Positions 44,864 to 56,936 of a DNA stretch of 64,000 nucleotides are shown here, one piece after another. Positions within the stretch are counted from its first letter, which is position 1; the number at the start of each line of letters is the position of its first letter. Source of the DNA: an uncultured Bacteroidales bacterium (GTDB lineage: Bacteria > Bacteroidota > Bacteroidia > Bacteroidales > UBA932); contig CALUSM010000005.1 of NCBI GenBank assembly GCA_944323445.1, forward strand, positions 1 through 64,000, read 5' to 3'. The notes below the pieces were generated by a model. It was not told where the DNA came from. It made no database searches and was given only the letters and a program-made list of their open reading frames with translations. Made by a program: the position numbers and the translations under genes.

Positions 44864-46450
44864 ATGAAAAGAGTATTTTTTCCTTTGGGGGCGGCTCTGT
44901 GCGCCCTGCTTGCTGTGGCTGTGAGCCGTTGTACTTCTGATGTTGAACCTGATTCTTACGCGGTGCTGGCGCCGGCGGCTTTTGCAGAGGATGCCGAGGC
45001 CTGGGAGGGAGTGGTGTCTTCCCTGCAGCAGCGTCATGATGCTGTGGTGCTGCGCTTTGAGGAGAGTCCGATGGAGTTGGAGGCTCAGCTGAAGGAAGTG
45101 GCTCCCAGGTATGTGGCGGTGGTGGACGTGCCGGAGAATATCGGACGGGACTATGTCATTGCCCTCAATCAGATGAGCCGCAGGATGGATGAGGATCCGT
45201 ACGCGGATTTCCTCTGGGGAATAATCACCGGTTATGATGCTGCGGGGGCGCAGAGGATGGTGGATGATGCGCAGGAGCCGATGGTTCTCCGTACGGGAGT
45301 GGCCAGCATCAAGGAACTGGAGGCCGCCAAGTGGTTTGACGCCTACGCTTTCGTGGATGACCATCAGGTCGGGATGCGCGGTGAGAAGAAGGTTGGGGAG
45401 AGCTCGCTGACATACAGTGAGATAGAGTACAGAACCGATATGACCGGTGCCAATGAGCGGATACGCAGGTTCGTGGAGAAGCGTTTCGGAAAGGATGTGC
45501 CGGATGTGCTGCGGCAGTTCCTGGAGTACTACGAGGGCTATGAGCCGGACCTGGTGGTTACGGCCTCGCACGCTACTGAGGACAATCTGGAGATGCCCGG
45601 CTCCGTGGGCAACCTCCGCTGTCGCGACGGCCGCCTGTATGTGGACTACCCCGGCGAGCAGCGCTTCGTGGAGGACCGCGACAGCCGGATGGTGTATCTT
45701 CCCATCGGCAACTGCCTGATAGGCAATATGAACAATACCCGCAACAGTATGGCCGCGGCCTGGATGAACAGCCAGAAGGCCGCGACTTTCGTGGGCTACG
45801 TGGTGACCACCTGGTATGGCCGTAACGGCTGGGGAGGTCTGAAATATCTGATTACCAATCCAGGACGCTATTCCGTCCCCGAGGCGTTCTACATGAACCA
45901 GCAGGATATGATGGCGCAGATGCAGGAGTGGAGCGACTCACTGACAGTGCTGCCCTTTGACTACGACACCAATTATTTCAAGACTCTGACCCCGGTGCTG
46001 GAGCGTCTGGCCGAAGACCGCGGACTCACTGAGGACGAGGCGTTTTTCTGGCTCGGTTTCTGGCATGACCGCGATGTGCTGGCCTACTACGGCGATCCTA
46101 AGTGGAATGTGCGGATGCAGGAGGTGCAGGGCGAGAGCGATTTTACCGTGACCTCGGAGTTTGAGCGTCTGAGCCGGGACGAGGCTGCCGCCACCGGAGC
46201 TTCCCGCCGCTGCGTGATTACCGTGGAGACCTCCCCTGATTTCAGCCTCCGCCGGATGCAGGGCGACGGCTTCAAGGAGGAGCATGTCCTCGACCTGCCG
46301 TTCAGCTATTTCTTCCCTCAGCGTCTGAGCAACCCCGTCCTGCCCGAAGGCGAGACCCGCCATATTGTTCTGGACGAGAACTTCCTGCTGCTCTACGACC
46401 CTGCCTTCGAACCGGGACAGACCTACACCTTCGAGGTGCTCTGCGACTGA
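44864..46450 (+). CDS. Exported hypothetical protein, possible clan-CD-like peptidase
   Basis: A 528-residue protein with an N-terminal lipoprotein-like signal (hydrophobic stretch then SRCTSD, Cys about 23). No domain was recognised with certainty. A conserved-looking block at about 232-310 has VVTASHATEDN with His236 and YLPIGNCLIGNM with Cys284, followed by VVTTWYGRNGWGG. This His-then-Cys order, about 48 residues apart, is what clan CD peptidases (caspases, gingipains) show (50 residues apart in both caspase genes upstream). A peptidase role is therefore possible but unproven. It is a single gene with a promoter of its own, GC-rich in contrast to the caspase operon. Confidence 0.6.
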   Translation: MKRVFFPLGAALCALLAVAVSRCTSDVEPDSYAVLAPAAFAEDAEAWEGVVSSLQQRHDAVVLRFEESPMELEAQLKEVAPRYVAVVDVPENIGRDYVIALNQMSRRMDEDPYADFLWGIITGYDAAGAQRMVDDAQEPMVLRTGVASIKELEAAKWFDAYAFVDDHQVGMRGEKKVGESSLTYSEIEYRTDMTGANERIRRFVEKRFGKDVPDVLRQFLEYYEGYEPDLVVTASHATEDNLEMPGSVGNLRCRDGRLYVDYPGEQRFVEDRDSRMVYLPIGNCLIGNMNNTRNSMAAAWMNSQKAATFVGYVVTTWYGRNGWGGLKYLITNPGRYSVPEAFYMNQQDMMAQMQEWSDSLTVLPFDYDTNYFKTLTPVLERLAEDRGLTEDEAFFWLGFWHDRDVLAYYGDPKWNVRMQEVQGESDFTVTSEFERLSRDEAAATGASRRCVITVETSPDFSLRRMQGDGFKEEHVLDLPFSYFFPQRLSNPVLPEGETRHIVLDENFLLLYDPAFEPGQTYTFEVLCD

Positions 46451-46474
46451 GACTGTAAGACTCGTGGAAAAATA

Positions 46475-46508
46475 TTTGAGAAAGGGATTAGTATTTTTAT
46501 TATCTTCG
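46475..46508 (+). promoter_or_regulatory. Promoter of the surface lipoprotein genes
   Basis: TTTG at 46475-46478 and TATCTTCG at 46501-46508, 22 bp apart, one base off the -7 consensus. It precedes a group of three lipoprotein genes. Confidence 0.45.
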
Positions 46509-46554
46509 CGGCCAAATTTGAATAACGAAAGCAACAAAACGACAAAGCAAAATT

Positions 46555-47535
46555 ATGATGAAAACCTTTATTAACATTTTCGCAATGTTGTCGGCTGCTG
46601 CCGTCCTGGCTGTCTCTTGTCAGGAAAAAGGCCCTGAAGCGCCGGCAATGGATTCTAAAATCACGGTCGAACCGACTCTCGAGGCAATCGCTGACGGGGG
46701 AACTTATTCTGTAGCATATCAGATTGATTCTCCTTGCGAAGGCGGTGAGGTTGAGGCGGTAGCTGACGTATGGGTCAATAATTTTTCATATGAGGCCTTG
46801 ACCGACAGCACCGGAGTCATTACTTTCAATGTAGACAGCAACACCGGAACCGAGGACAGGGAAACCAAAGTCACTGTCATTTACTCCAATGCAGTAGAAC
46901 CGGCATTCTTTACAGTAAGCCAGTCCAATCCTTACAAAGTTTTCGCTTCTGAGCTTGAGAACTCTTCCTGGAAGGCTGCGTACTGCCGCTTCGACAGAGA
47001 GAAAACCATGTTCAACGAGGTTAATCCTGAAACTCAGTCCGAACTTTGGAATATTGTCATAACGGCCGGAGAGTATGCTGACCAGTATGCCAATGACTGG
47101 AACATGGCCAACCCGGACAACCTGATTTCTTCCGAAGATGCGCTTTCTTTCGAATTTACGGAGTCTCCTGAGCTTACAACATTCTATACTGTCAGGATAT
47201 CCGACGGCATGATAGAGATAGCTGACGGCATGACTACTCCTGCCGGAGGCGCTGATGTTCTCAGGGTGTTCGGCAAGTATGAATACGATGAGAATACCGG
47301 TATCATGCAGATACATGATGTGTCCAACTCACTGTATGAGCGTGACGTTACCTATGAAATCAAACGTAACGGCGATCATATAGATTTCAGGAATACCTAC
47401 ATGTGGTGGCCGGATTATCTTGCCTACTATTTCGGAGAAAGTGACCGTTTCGGTTTGGTACTCCCCAATTACGACGGTTCCAGATGCTTCATTCCGTTCG
47501 GCTATCTGTTATATGAGCTTGTACCTATGGAATAA
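46555..47535 (+). CDS. BACON-type surface lipoprotein
   Basis: A 326-residue lipoprotein (lipobox LAVSCQEK, Cys about 22). An N-terminal BACON-like beta domain (about 32-125) ends with FTVSQSNP, the usual BACON terminus. The C-terminal 200 residues are beta-rich and unassigned, with many aromatic residues (MWWPDYLAYYFG). In Bacteroidales such proteins sit on the outer surface and often bind glycans or mucin. It is the first of three lipoprotein genes in a row (33 bp and 9 bp apart). ATG at 46555 or 46558. Confidence 0.75.
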   Translation: MMKTFINIFAMLSAAAVLAVSCQEKGPEAPAMDSKITVEPTLEAIADGGTYSVAYQIDSPCEGGEVEAVADVWVNNFSYEALTDSTGVITFNVDSNTGTEDRETKVTVIYSNAVEPAFFTVSQSNPYKVFASELENSSWKAAYCRFDREKTMFNEVNPETQSELWNIVITAGEYADQYANDWNMANPDNLISSEDALSFEFTESPELTTFYTVRISDGMIEIADGMTTPAGGADVLRVFGKYEYDENTGIMQIHDVSNSLYERDVTYEIKRNGDHIDFRNTYMWWPDYLAYYFGESDRFGLVLPNYDGSRCFIPFGYLLYELVPME

Positions 47536-47568
47536 AAAGAAATTAACTTAATAAAAGATTATTTAGCG

Positions 47569-49518
47569 ATGAAAATACTGCGTTATTTTACTGTCTCCCT
47601 GGCATTGGTAATGCTTCTTGTCACATCATGCACCAAGGAGGAAATAGAGGTGGCTCCGGAAGTGTCGCTGGAGCCGGTTGCATCTGAGATGACATCGGTT
47701 ACATTCAGAATAACATCTGAGAATGCTGTCGATGCTGCATATATAAGATTGAAAGACCTGACACAGGTTCCTTCTGCCATAGCTATCCTGGCCGGAGGCG
47801 AAAAAGTATCCGTACCCGGGCAGGATGTCGTACTTTCCGGTCTTACGCCCGGCGAGACTTATTATATGGCGGCTGCAGCTGTGTCCGAGGGTGAGGTTTA
47901 TTCCGAGGTAAAGACTCTGGAAATGAGCACTTCCGGCGAGAACTGCACATTCGGGCTGACTATATCCAGCACCACTCAGGAGTCCATACTGTACTCGGTA
48001 GTTCCCTCCAACGAAACGACCAGGTTCTATGTTTCGGCCCTCGAAGCATCCGAGTACGCGGAAGCAGGTGACGGGGAGCTGGTGGCTGCTGTTGCCGAGC
48101 AGGTCAATGCCCTGGCTTCTGAGGCAGGTGTATCGCTGCAGGACTATCTTTCCGGAGTTCTTATGTCCGGAGAGCAGACTAACAACATTATCTCCGGTCT
48201 TACTCCTGACACAGAATATGTTGTCTTCGTTTTCGGTATGTCTGCCGAGGATGCTTCCGCCACAACTGAGGTCGTAAGGGAGACGGCAAGGACTTATCCC
48301 GAGGCGCCCGAGCTGACTTTCACTCTCACAGCTACTGACATAACGACTACAACCGCGCATGTCACCGTGACACCATCCGATATGAATGCCACATACGTAT
48401 GGCTTTGCCAGCCGGCCTCGAACTATCCCGGAATCACTCCTGACAATCCCGATGCTCTTGCTGAGGCATATGTGGCCAGTGTCGGTCAACTGCTGGATGC
48501 CGGAATGGGCCTTTATACCGGATCATACGACATCGCTGATTTTGATGTCATGTCGGATACAGAATACTATCTCTTTGCTTTCGGATACACTTCTGGAGTA
48601 GGCATCACAAGCTCATGCGAGCTGCTTACCTTCAAGACCGAGAGGGGTATCATGCCTGAGGATTTTGAGGCTGATATCATTGTGGACGCCACTACATCCA
48701 AGGTTATTTCTTTCAGAGTGGTCCCCAAGGAAAACTATGAGAGCATCTACTATGGCTGCGCTGTGATACCTTCGTCAGAGTATACTGAGCAGGCGGCGAT
48801 AGATGCTGTGGAGGGTTCTATTATCGAGTACTACAACATGCAGGTCGAGTTCAATCCCAGCTACTCGATGGCCGATGCAGTCTCTTCGGTATGCAGCCGC
48901 GGTGAGGACTGGTTCGAGCCTCACGGCCTGATACCCGAGACCGAGTATGTACTGGCGGCAGTCTCCGTATCCAATGAGGGCAAGGCTGCCAAGGTAGTGA
49001 CGACTACAGCTGAAACAACTCCCGACATTGTCTCCAATGCTACATTCACCAATACCCTCATCGGCATATATGACGGTAACGAGGCTCTTGAGGCCGGACT
49101 GTTCCCCGAGAGTACGAAACTTAAGGACAAGGGTGTTGCCGTATTTGAGTTTGAGCGCTCGGAAGAGGCTGTGGAGTGCTACTATTTTCTCGCAAACGGT
49201 GACTACTCCAACCCCGAGGAGGAGTTCAAGACAGACGATGACCTCCTGAGCTGGATTACCACCAACCCTTATTTCTTCAAGGTAGAGGAAGGCACTTCCC
49301 ATGCATTCATTGAAGTGGATTTCTATGATGCATACTCATATCTCGGATATTATTACACTCTCCTCAGCGTGGCAAAGGACGCCAACGGCACATGGGGTCC
49401 TATCTCCAGGACTCTCTTCCTTCCCAAGTATGCCGAGAGAGGCGATATCCAGGATCTCGTGGATCTGATCAACGCGATTGAATCTCAGTCAACCCAGAAC
49501 ATACTTCTTGTAAGGTAG
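47569..49518 (+). CDS. Surface lipoprotein with FN3-like repeats
   Basis: A 649-residue lipoprotein (lipobox LLVTSCTK). It contains at least four FN3-like repeats marked by GLTPGETYYMAAAAV, GLTPDTEYVVFVFG, DTEYYLFAFGYTS and IPETEYVLAAVSV at intervals of about 110-125 residues, and a further C-terminal domain. It is Thr/Glu/Ser-rich and acidic, as is usual for extracellular proteins. It is probably cotranscribed with its neighbours. No catalytic motif was seen; adhesion or glycan binding is a guess from the family. Confidence 0.8.
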   Translation: MKILRYFTVSLALVMLLVTSCTKEEIEVAPEVSLEPVASEMTSVTFRITSENAVDAAYIRLKDLTQVPSAIAILAGGEKVSVPGQDVVLSGLTPGETYYMAAAAVSEGEVYSEVKTLEMSTSGENCTFGLTISSTTQESILYSVVPSNETTRFYVSALEASEYAEAGDGELVAAVAEQVNALASEAGVSLQDYLSGVLMSGEQTNNIISGLTPDTEYVVFVFGMSAEDASATTEVVRETARTYPEAPELTFTLTATDITTTTAHVTVTPSDMNATYVWLCQPASNYPGITPDNPDALAEAYVASVGQLLDAGMGLYTGSYDIADFDVMSDTEYYLFAFGYTSGVGITSSCELLTFKTERGIMPEDFEADIIVDATTSKVISFRVVPKENYESIYYGCAVIPSSEYTEQAAIDAVEGSIIEYYNMQVEFNPSYSMADAVSSVCSRGEDWFEPHGLIPETEYVLAAVSVSNEGKAAKVVTTTAETTPDIVSNATFTNTLIGIYDGNEALEAGLFPESTKLKDKGVAVFEFERSEEAVECYYFLANGDYSNPEEEFKTDDDLLSWITTNPYFFKVEEGTSHAFIEVDFYDAYSYLGYYYTLLSVAKDANGTWGPISRTLFLPKYAERGDIQDLVDLINAIESQSTQNILLVR

Positions 49519-49527
49519 CAGAGTGCA

Positions 49528-51115
49528 ATGAAAAAGCTTTTTATATTCTCATGCATTCTTGCATCTGCGGCTATATTCAGCGGATGCGGTGAAAAAGAGG
49601 TATCAGTGCCCGATATTGCACTTACCATGTCTTTCTCCGATGCTGGTTTTGTGTCCGGAGACGGTGAGTTCCTGTCAAATTTCTCCGACGGAGACAGGAT
49701 CGGCCTGTTCGCCGTTGAGAACGGAGCTGTTGTTGAGGAGGTCAACAATCTCTGTGTCACAGCATCTCAAAATGGTGAATCTCTGGTGTGGACAGTATCG
49801 GATGCATCCATGCTGTTCCCTCCGGAAGCTGTGTACTATGCTTATTATCCGTATCAAGACGGACTCTCTGCGTCTGTAAATCCTGCCGCTGTGTCTGCCG
49901 CTGAGTTCTTTGACGGACTTGTATCGTCGTGGTCTCTGCCTGCCGACCAGAGCGGAAGCGCTCTCAGGTCAGCCGACCTGATGACCGGTTCTGCATCGGT
50001 GTCATCGGGCGTGCTCGACATAGCCATGCAGCATTCGATGGCCCTGACGGCAATGGAGTTCCCCGGGAAGGTATACAGGTTTACCAATACCGACTATCAG
50101 ATTCCTGATTACTCTCTGTCAGCAGATGTCGTTTTCGATGATTTTGTACCGTACAGCCAGGATTCCAAGTATTACTATCTGGTAAAACCCGGTACCTACA
50201 GCCTGTCGGGAAGTCTTGGCGGAGAGGCCTGGTCTTATGAGGGTGACGCTGCTGCCGGTAGTTTCATCGACCACAGCGAGGGTGAGCTCGAAGTCATAGA
50301 GCACCAGCTTCAGGTAGGTGATTTCTATCTGGCGGACGGCTCCCTGCTTTCCAAGGATGCTCCTGCTTCCGAGGTGAGTGCGGCGCACGTGCTGGGTGTG
50401 GTATGTCAGTACAACCCGGACAGAATCGGAGAAGGTGAGAAAGAAGCTCTCGGCGGTGTTGCCCATGCTCTCGTGCTGGCCTCAAGGGTCGCAGGAGGAG
50501 AGGGGGGGTATATGCAGTACCGCTTCTATACGGATTATGCTATTCAGGATACTGATTTTGACAGATGCTATGTCAGGGACGAGGAGGGCGAGATAGGCTT
50601 TCCCAGAGTGCCGCAGGAAACCAATCTGGCAGAGCTCTGCAGGCTTGCGGATGCAAATATTGACGGTTACAAGGCTACCCATCTCATTTACACTGAGCGG
50701 GCTGAGGATATGGCGCTCGGAAACTATCCCGGGTTCCAGGCGGTGCAGAATTTCGCCGGTGAGGTAGGCGGTCCTGTCGAGGGAGTCTCCACCGGCTGGT
50801 TCATGCCTGCAGGCGGACAGTATCTGGATGCCGTACGCAATCTGTGCAACCTCAAGCTGGATGCCGGCAGTGTTTCTGAGTCCGGCGGATTTGAGGGTAC
50901 TATGACATGGTTTGACCAGGGCTCCGTAGCTCAGTCCATGAACAGCAATTTCGAGAAGATAGCTGCAAATCAGAAATCACTGTATTTTGATGCCCAGAAC
51001 GGTACGATGGTCTCCACCGAGGCTTCTCCGGACTGCCACCGTTACATTGATTTCGCTGATTACGGGTGGGTAGACTACCTCTGCTACTGGAAGTACACTA
51101 CGACATTCGTCAGAC

Positions 51116-51132
<17 letters not shown>
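49528..51132 (+). CDS. Fimbrillin-family-like lipoprotein
   Basis: A 534-residue lipoprotein (lipobox IFSGCGEK, Cys about 20). The N-terminal 250 residues have the pattern of fimbrillin/Mfa-type proteins: FSDGDRIGLFAV, LFPPEAVYYAYYPYQ and a predicted immunoglobulin-like fold. The C-terminal half contains HVLGVV and GVSTGWFMPAGGQY, similar to domains appended to fimbrillin-like proteins that display DUF1566-type or C-type-lectin-like folds. It may be a minor or tip pilin or a surface adhesin. Its 3' end overlaps the convergent PepSY gene by 17 bp. Confidence 0.72.
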
Positions 51133-53412
<2,280 letters not shown>

Positions 53413-53430
53413 TTATAATTTAAATTAATA

Positions 53431-55851
53431 TTAATGTCTGCTTCCGAAAAATACGCGTACCTTGGCGTAGAAGGCGCGTCCGGCCTTCTGGAGGCTGAAA
53501 TTGTCGTACAGCTTTTCGTTTGTGAAGTTGCGGCATTCCAGGGATATGTTGTATCTTCCGTTCTGGAGGGAGTAGCTGATGCTCAGGTTGTGTGAGAGCT
53601 GGTCGGGCACGACGCTCTTGGAGGCGGGGTCTCCGAAATGCTCCCAGTACAGAGGGAATGCGTGCTGATAGTATCCGTCGTATGCGACGGTCAGAGTGTT
53701 GCCGTCGGCCAGCAGGTCATGCCAGGTGAATGTGGCGTCGAAGCTGGCGAACATATACGGCTGGTTGGGCATGCGCTGTCCGTATGTCTCGCTTTCCTGC
53801 AGGGTGTTTCCGGCTACATACCGCTCGTGGTCCCGGACATTGATGTTGCTGAAGGTGCCTCCGATGCTCAGCCAGCGGGACCAGCCGTAGCGGGCGGAGA
53901 TGTTGTACCCCTGTGTCCTCACCCTTCCGTGATTCTCGTAGAAGCCGTAGCTCATGCCGCTGACTGTGCTCAGGCCGCGCTGGATGTAGTCCTTGGTGTC
54001 GCGGAATATCAGGGTGCCCTCCGCATTGACGTAGTGCTCGCCGAAGTGGCGGCTGTAGCCCAGGTTGAGGTTCACATTGTTGCTGTTCTCGGGTTTCAGG
54101 TCAGTCTTGCCGGCTTCCAGGTCCTCGTCGCCGAACAGCTCGTCGGTGGTGGGAAGGCGGTAGGCCTTCTCGTATGAGAGCTTGACCTGCAGGCCCTTGA
54201 TGATGAACCATGTGCCGGCCGCTCCGTAGCCGAATGCGTTGGTGGTGCGGCTCATCTCCACGTAGTTGCCCACTCCGTCGCTGCTCTGGGAGACGGGACC
54301 ACGGTTGTACTGGTTGTAGTATTTGCCGAATGCGGTGACGCTCCATTTCTTAGACGGCATCAGCCTGTACGACAGGCCGGTTATGTTCTTTCTGGTCACT
54401 TTGGGAATGCTGAAGTCGGACAGCTGCTGGCTGCCGTCCACCTTGGAGCGGGTGGTGCGGCGGAATGTGCTGGAGACGTGATTCAGTGTGAAGGTGTGGG
54501 CTTTTTTCAGCCGGTATTCGGCGGTGAAGGTTGCGTTGAAATTGGTGTTCAGGGATTGGTTGTCCTGATAGGACTGCTCGCCCCGGCTCCCGGTGTATTT
54601 GCGGTCTCCTAACCAGTTGTACTTGAAGGATGAGGTGTCGATGTTCATGGTGGTGTTGTGGTTGTAGTTGGCGTTCAGCATGACATCGAGCCCCTCGGTG
54701 AGCAGGTTCCGTTTGCTGTACTCCAGGGAGGGAACGAGGGAGTGCCCCTTGCGGTGTTTCTGGCCGAATACGATGTATTGGTAGACTCCGGTCTGTATCT
54801 CCTTGTAGAAGTGCGAGTAGTTGAGGCCGAGCATCAGCCGGTCCGCCCAGGACTTTCCGGTCACTCCGAATTTTCCGATTACGGCCTCGTTGTGGAACCG
54901 GTCGTTGAAGCGGCGGACGTGGTATATCTTGCTGCGGTCGGTGTTCTCCGATATGCCGTCGTCTCCGAACTCAGTGATGTAGTTGTCTATCCAGTAGTTG
55001 TTGTCCGAGTAGTTCTGAAAGGCGTTTATCTCGTAGGTGAGTCCGTTCCGGAGGGTGTGGCTGAAATTGACGTACGACTTGTGTGTGTTGAACGAGCCGT
55101 AGCTGTAGGATGCGTCCAGGCTCCAGCCGTGCCGCCGTTTTTTGGTCACGATGTTGATTACGCCTCCTAAGGCATCGGAGCCGAACCCTACAGGTACTAC
55201 TCCCTTGTAGACTTCTATGCGCTCGGCGAAGTTCACTGGCAGGTTGTTGATGTCCAGCGCTGTTCCGGCTCCCTCCTGCGGCACTCCGTCGATGAACACC
55301 TTGACGTGCTTCCCGGAGAAGCCGTCGAGTGTCAGCTGTGCGTCCGAGCCAACGCCTCCGGATTCCCGGAGCTTAAGGCCCGGAAGCTGGGACAGCGTCT
55401 CGCCGAGGCTCCTGCTGCTGTTGTGCATCTCCTTGACACTCAGGTCTACGGCGTTGAATGCCGACTGCCGGACGTGGCTCTTCCTTTCGGACATGACCAC
55501 TACTTCGTCCAGCTGGTTCCTGGCCGGTTTCAGGGCTATGGTCCTGAGGGTGGTGTCCCGCCCGCTCAGGGTTATTGCCATTTCGTATGTCTTGTATCCT
55601 ATTGCGGCTACTGCGAGAGTATATGTCCCCTTAGGCGCTTCCAGCCGGAAAGTACCCTTCTCGTCCGTGATGCACCCGTACGTCGTCTCTTTAAGATAGA
55701 TGTCGGCAAAATCTATTGCGCTCCGGTCTTCGGCGGAGATGATTTTGCCGGATATGCCGGTCATTTCCTGCGCCGAGGCTGAGATGTGCTGCATGAGTAT
55801 GCAGGTCCCTATGAGAGCGCAGCGTCTTATTGTAAGATAGATGTTTCTCAT
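53431..55851 (-). CDS. TonB-dependent outer membrane receptor
   Basis: An 806-residue receptor starting at the ATG at 55851, which gives the signal peptide MRNIYLTIRRCALIGTCILM ending SASA. Then come a CarboxypepD_reg-like domain (about 30-110), a TonB-box-like DEVVVMSE, the plug domain (about 115-225, including KVFIDGVPQEGAGTALDINN) and a 22-strand-type barrel ending KVRVFFGSRH. With the DUF4374 and PepSY genes that follow it forms an operon typical of ferric siderophore or haem uptake. The substrate is not determinable. The promoter box ends 7 bp before the ATG, so the mRNA may be nearly leaderless. I saw no obvious Fur site. Confidence 0.9.
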   Translation of the reverse strand: MRNIYLTIRRCALIGTCILMQHISASAQEMTGISGKIISAEDRSAIDFADIYLKETTYGCITDEKGTFRLEAPKGTYTLAVAAIGYKTYEMAITLSGRDTTLRTIALKPARNQLDEVVVMSERKSHVRQSAFNAVDLSVKEMHNSSRSLGETLSQLPGLKLRESGGVGSDAQLTLDGFSGKHVKVFIDGVPQEGAGTALDINNLPVNFAERIEVYKGVVPVGFGSDALGGVINIVTKKRRHGWSLDASYSYGSFNTHKSYVNFSHTLRNGLTYEINAFQNYSDNNYWIDNYITEFGDDGISENTDRSKIYHVRRFNDRFHNEAVIGKFGVTGKSWADRLMLGLNYSHFYKEIQTGVYQYIVFGQKHRKGHSLVPSLEYSKRNLLTEGLDVMLNANYNHNTTMNIDTSSFKYNWLGDRKYTGSRGEQSYQDNQSLNTNFNATFTAEYRLKKAHTFTLNHVSSTFRRTTRSKVDGSQQLSDFSIPKVTRKNITGLSYRLMPSKKWSVTAFGKYYNQYNRGPVSQSSDGVGNYVEMSRTTNAFGYGAAGTWFIIKGLQVKLSYEKAYRLPTTDELFGDEDLEAGKTDLKPENSNNVNLNLGYSRHFGEHYVNAEGTLIFRDTKDYIQRGLSTVSGMSYGFYENHGRVRTQGYNISARYGWSRWLSIGGTFSNINVRDHERYVAGNTLQESETYGQRMPNQPYMFASFDATFTWHDLLADGNTLTVAYDGYYQHAFPLYWEHFGDPASKSVVPDQLSHNLSISYSLQNGRYNISLECRNFTNEKLYDNFSLQKAGRAFYAKVRVFFGSRH

Positions 55852-55858
55852 TGCGCTG

Positions 55859-55889
55859 CAAAAGTAGGGCAATGCCTTTTGCCGCGCAA
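55859..55889 (-). promoter_or_regulatory. Promoter of the TonB receptor operon
   Basis: On the minus strand, TTG (55889-55887) is 20 bp from TACTTTTG (55866-55859). Both elements match the consensus, and the ATG follows after only 7 bp. Confidence 0.7.
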
Positions 55890-55973
55890 TCGCTAAAAAT
55901 AGAGATTTTTTCGCCGGATTTTCCGCTGTTTATCCCTATTTGTTGGTAAAAAGCGGTGATAGGCAAAAAATAT

Positions 55974-55981
55974 TACATTTG
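55974..55981 (+). promoter_or_regulatory. Promoter -7 box of the bile acid symporter family gene
   Basis: TACATTTG ends 4 bp before the ATG at 55986, again suggesting a nearly leaderless transcript. No clear -33 element was seen. Confidence 0.5.
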
Positions 55982-55985
55982 CGCC

Positions 55986-56858
55986 ATGAATACCGTTTGG
56001 ATAGTAATGCCGATTCTTATCGTGCTGATGTTCCTGCTCGGAACAGACCTGAAAGTAAAGTCGTTCGTAGATGTGGCCCGCAATCCCAAGGCCGTGGTGG
56101 CCGGGATGGTCGGACAGATAATCGTGCTTCCGCTGCTGGCCTTCGGCGTGGGCTGGGCCCTGGGGCTGAGTCCGGTCTATTTCATGGGGCTGGTGCTCAT
56201 AGCCTGCTGTCCCGGCGGCAGTTCCTCCAATGTATTCTCCATGCTGGCCAAGGGGGATGTCGCCCTGTCCGTGACGCTGACTGCGATGAGCAGCGTGATA
56301 ACCCTTTTCACCCTGCCTCTGATAATGGACCTGGCCTCCGTCTTCGTCTCGCAGCAGTCCGGGGTGGAGGTCCATCTGCCCGTGGGCAAACTGCTGTTGC
56401 AGAATCTGGTGCTGCTCTTCGTGCCCATACTTGCCGGGGCGGCCTTTCGCCATTTCAGCCCGGTGGCGGCCGAGAAGGTGCATAAGGTGCTGAGCAAGGC
56501 GGCGTTTCCGGCCCTGATGTTCCTCGCGCTGGTATTTTTCCTGCAGTATACAAAGGAGATAGTGGACAATTTCACAGTGCTGGGGCTTGCGACAGCCGCC
56601 CTGATTCTCTTAGCCATGATGTGCAGCTCCCTCCTGTCCCGCCTCTGGAAGTTCACGCCTGCCGTCCGCCGCACCATAGTCATAGAGGTCGGGATGCAGA
56701 ATGCCGCCCAGGCGATAGCCATAGCATTTTCCCCCTTCATCTTCAACAGCGGCGAGATGGCCATACCCGCCATCATCTATGCCCTGCTGATGAATGTCGT
56801 GCTGCTGATATACGTCGCGGTGGTCCGCCGGCGTCAGTATGCCGTTTCTGTAAAATAA
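55986..56858 (+). CDS. Bile acid:sodium symporter (BASS) family transporter
   Basis: A 290-residue integral membrane protein with about nine to ten hydrophobic helices. The family hallmarks are present: CCPGGSSSNVFSMLAKGDV in the first discontinuous helix region, MSSVITLFTLPL after it, and GMQNAAQAIAIAFSPF in the second crossing region. BASS proteins import anionic organic compounds (bile acids, pantoate, 2-keto acids) with sodium. The substrate here is unknown. The start at 55986 was chosen because of the promoter box at 55974 and family alignment. It is divergent from the TonB receptor operon. Confidence 0.88.
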   Translation: MNTVWIVMPILIVLMFLLGTDLKVKSFVDVARNPKAVVAGMVGQIIVLPLLAFGVGWALGLSPVYFMGLVLIACCPGGSSSNVFSMLAKGDVALSVTLTAMSSVITLFTLPLIMDLASVFVSQQSGVEVHLPVGKLLLQNLVLLFVPILAGAAFRHFSPVAAEKVHKVLSKAAFPALMFLALVFFLQYTKEIVDNFTVLGLATAALILLAMMCSSLLSRLWKFTPAVRRTIVIEVGMQNAAQAIAIAFSPFIFNSGEMAIPAIIYALLMNVVLLIYVAVVRRRQYAVSVK

Positions 56859-56893
56859 TTCCCCGGATGTCGGCTCAGTTCCGAATTGTATAC

Positions 56894-56901
56894 TAACTTT
56901 G
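56894..56901 (+). promoter_or_regulatory. Promoter -7 box of the AlbA_2-type gene
   Basis: TAACTTTG matches TAnnTTTG, 35 bp before the ATG at 56937. Confidence 0.5.
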
Positions 56902-56936
56902 GGAAAGTTTAAACGGAACTAAAAAGCAAGGACGAC

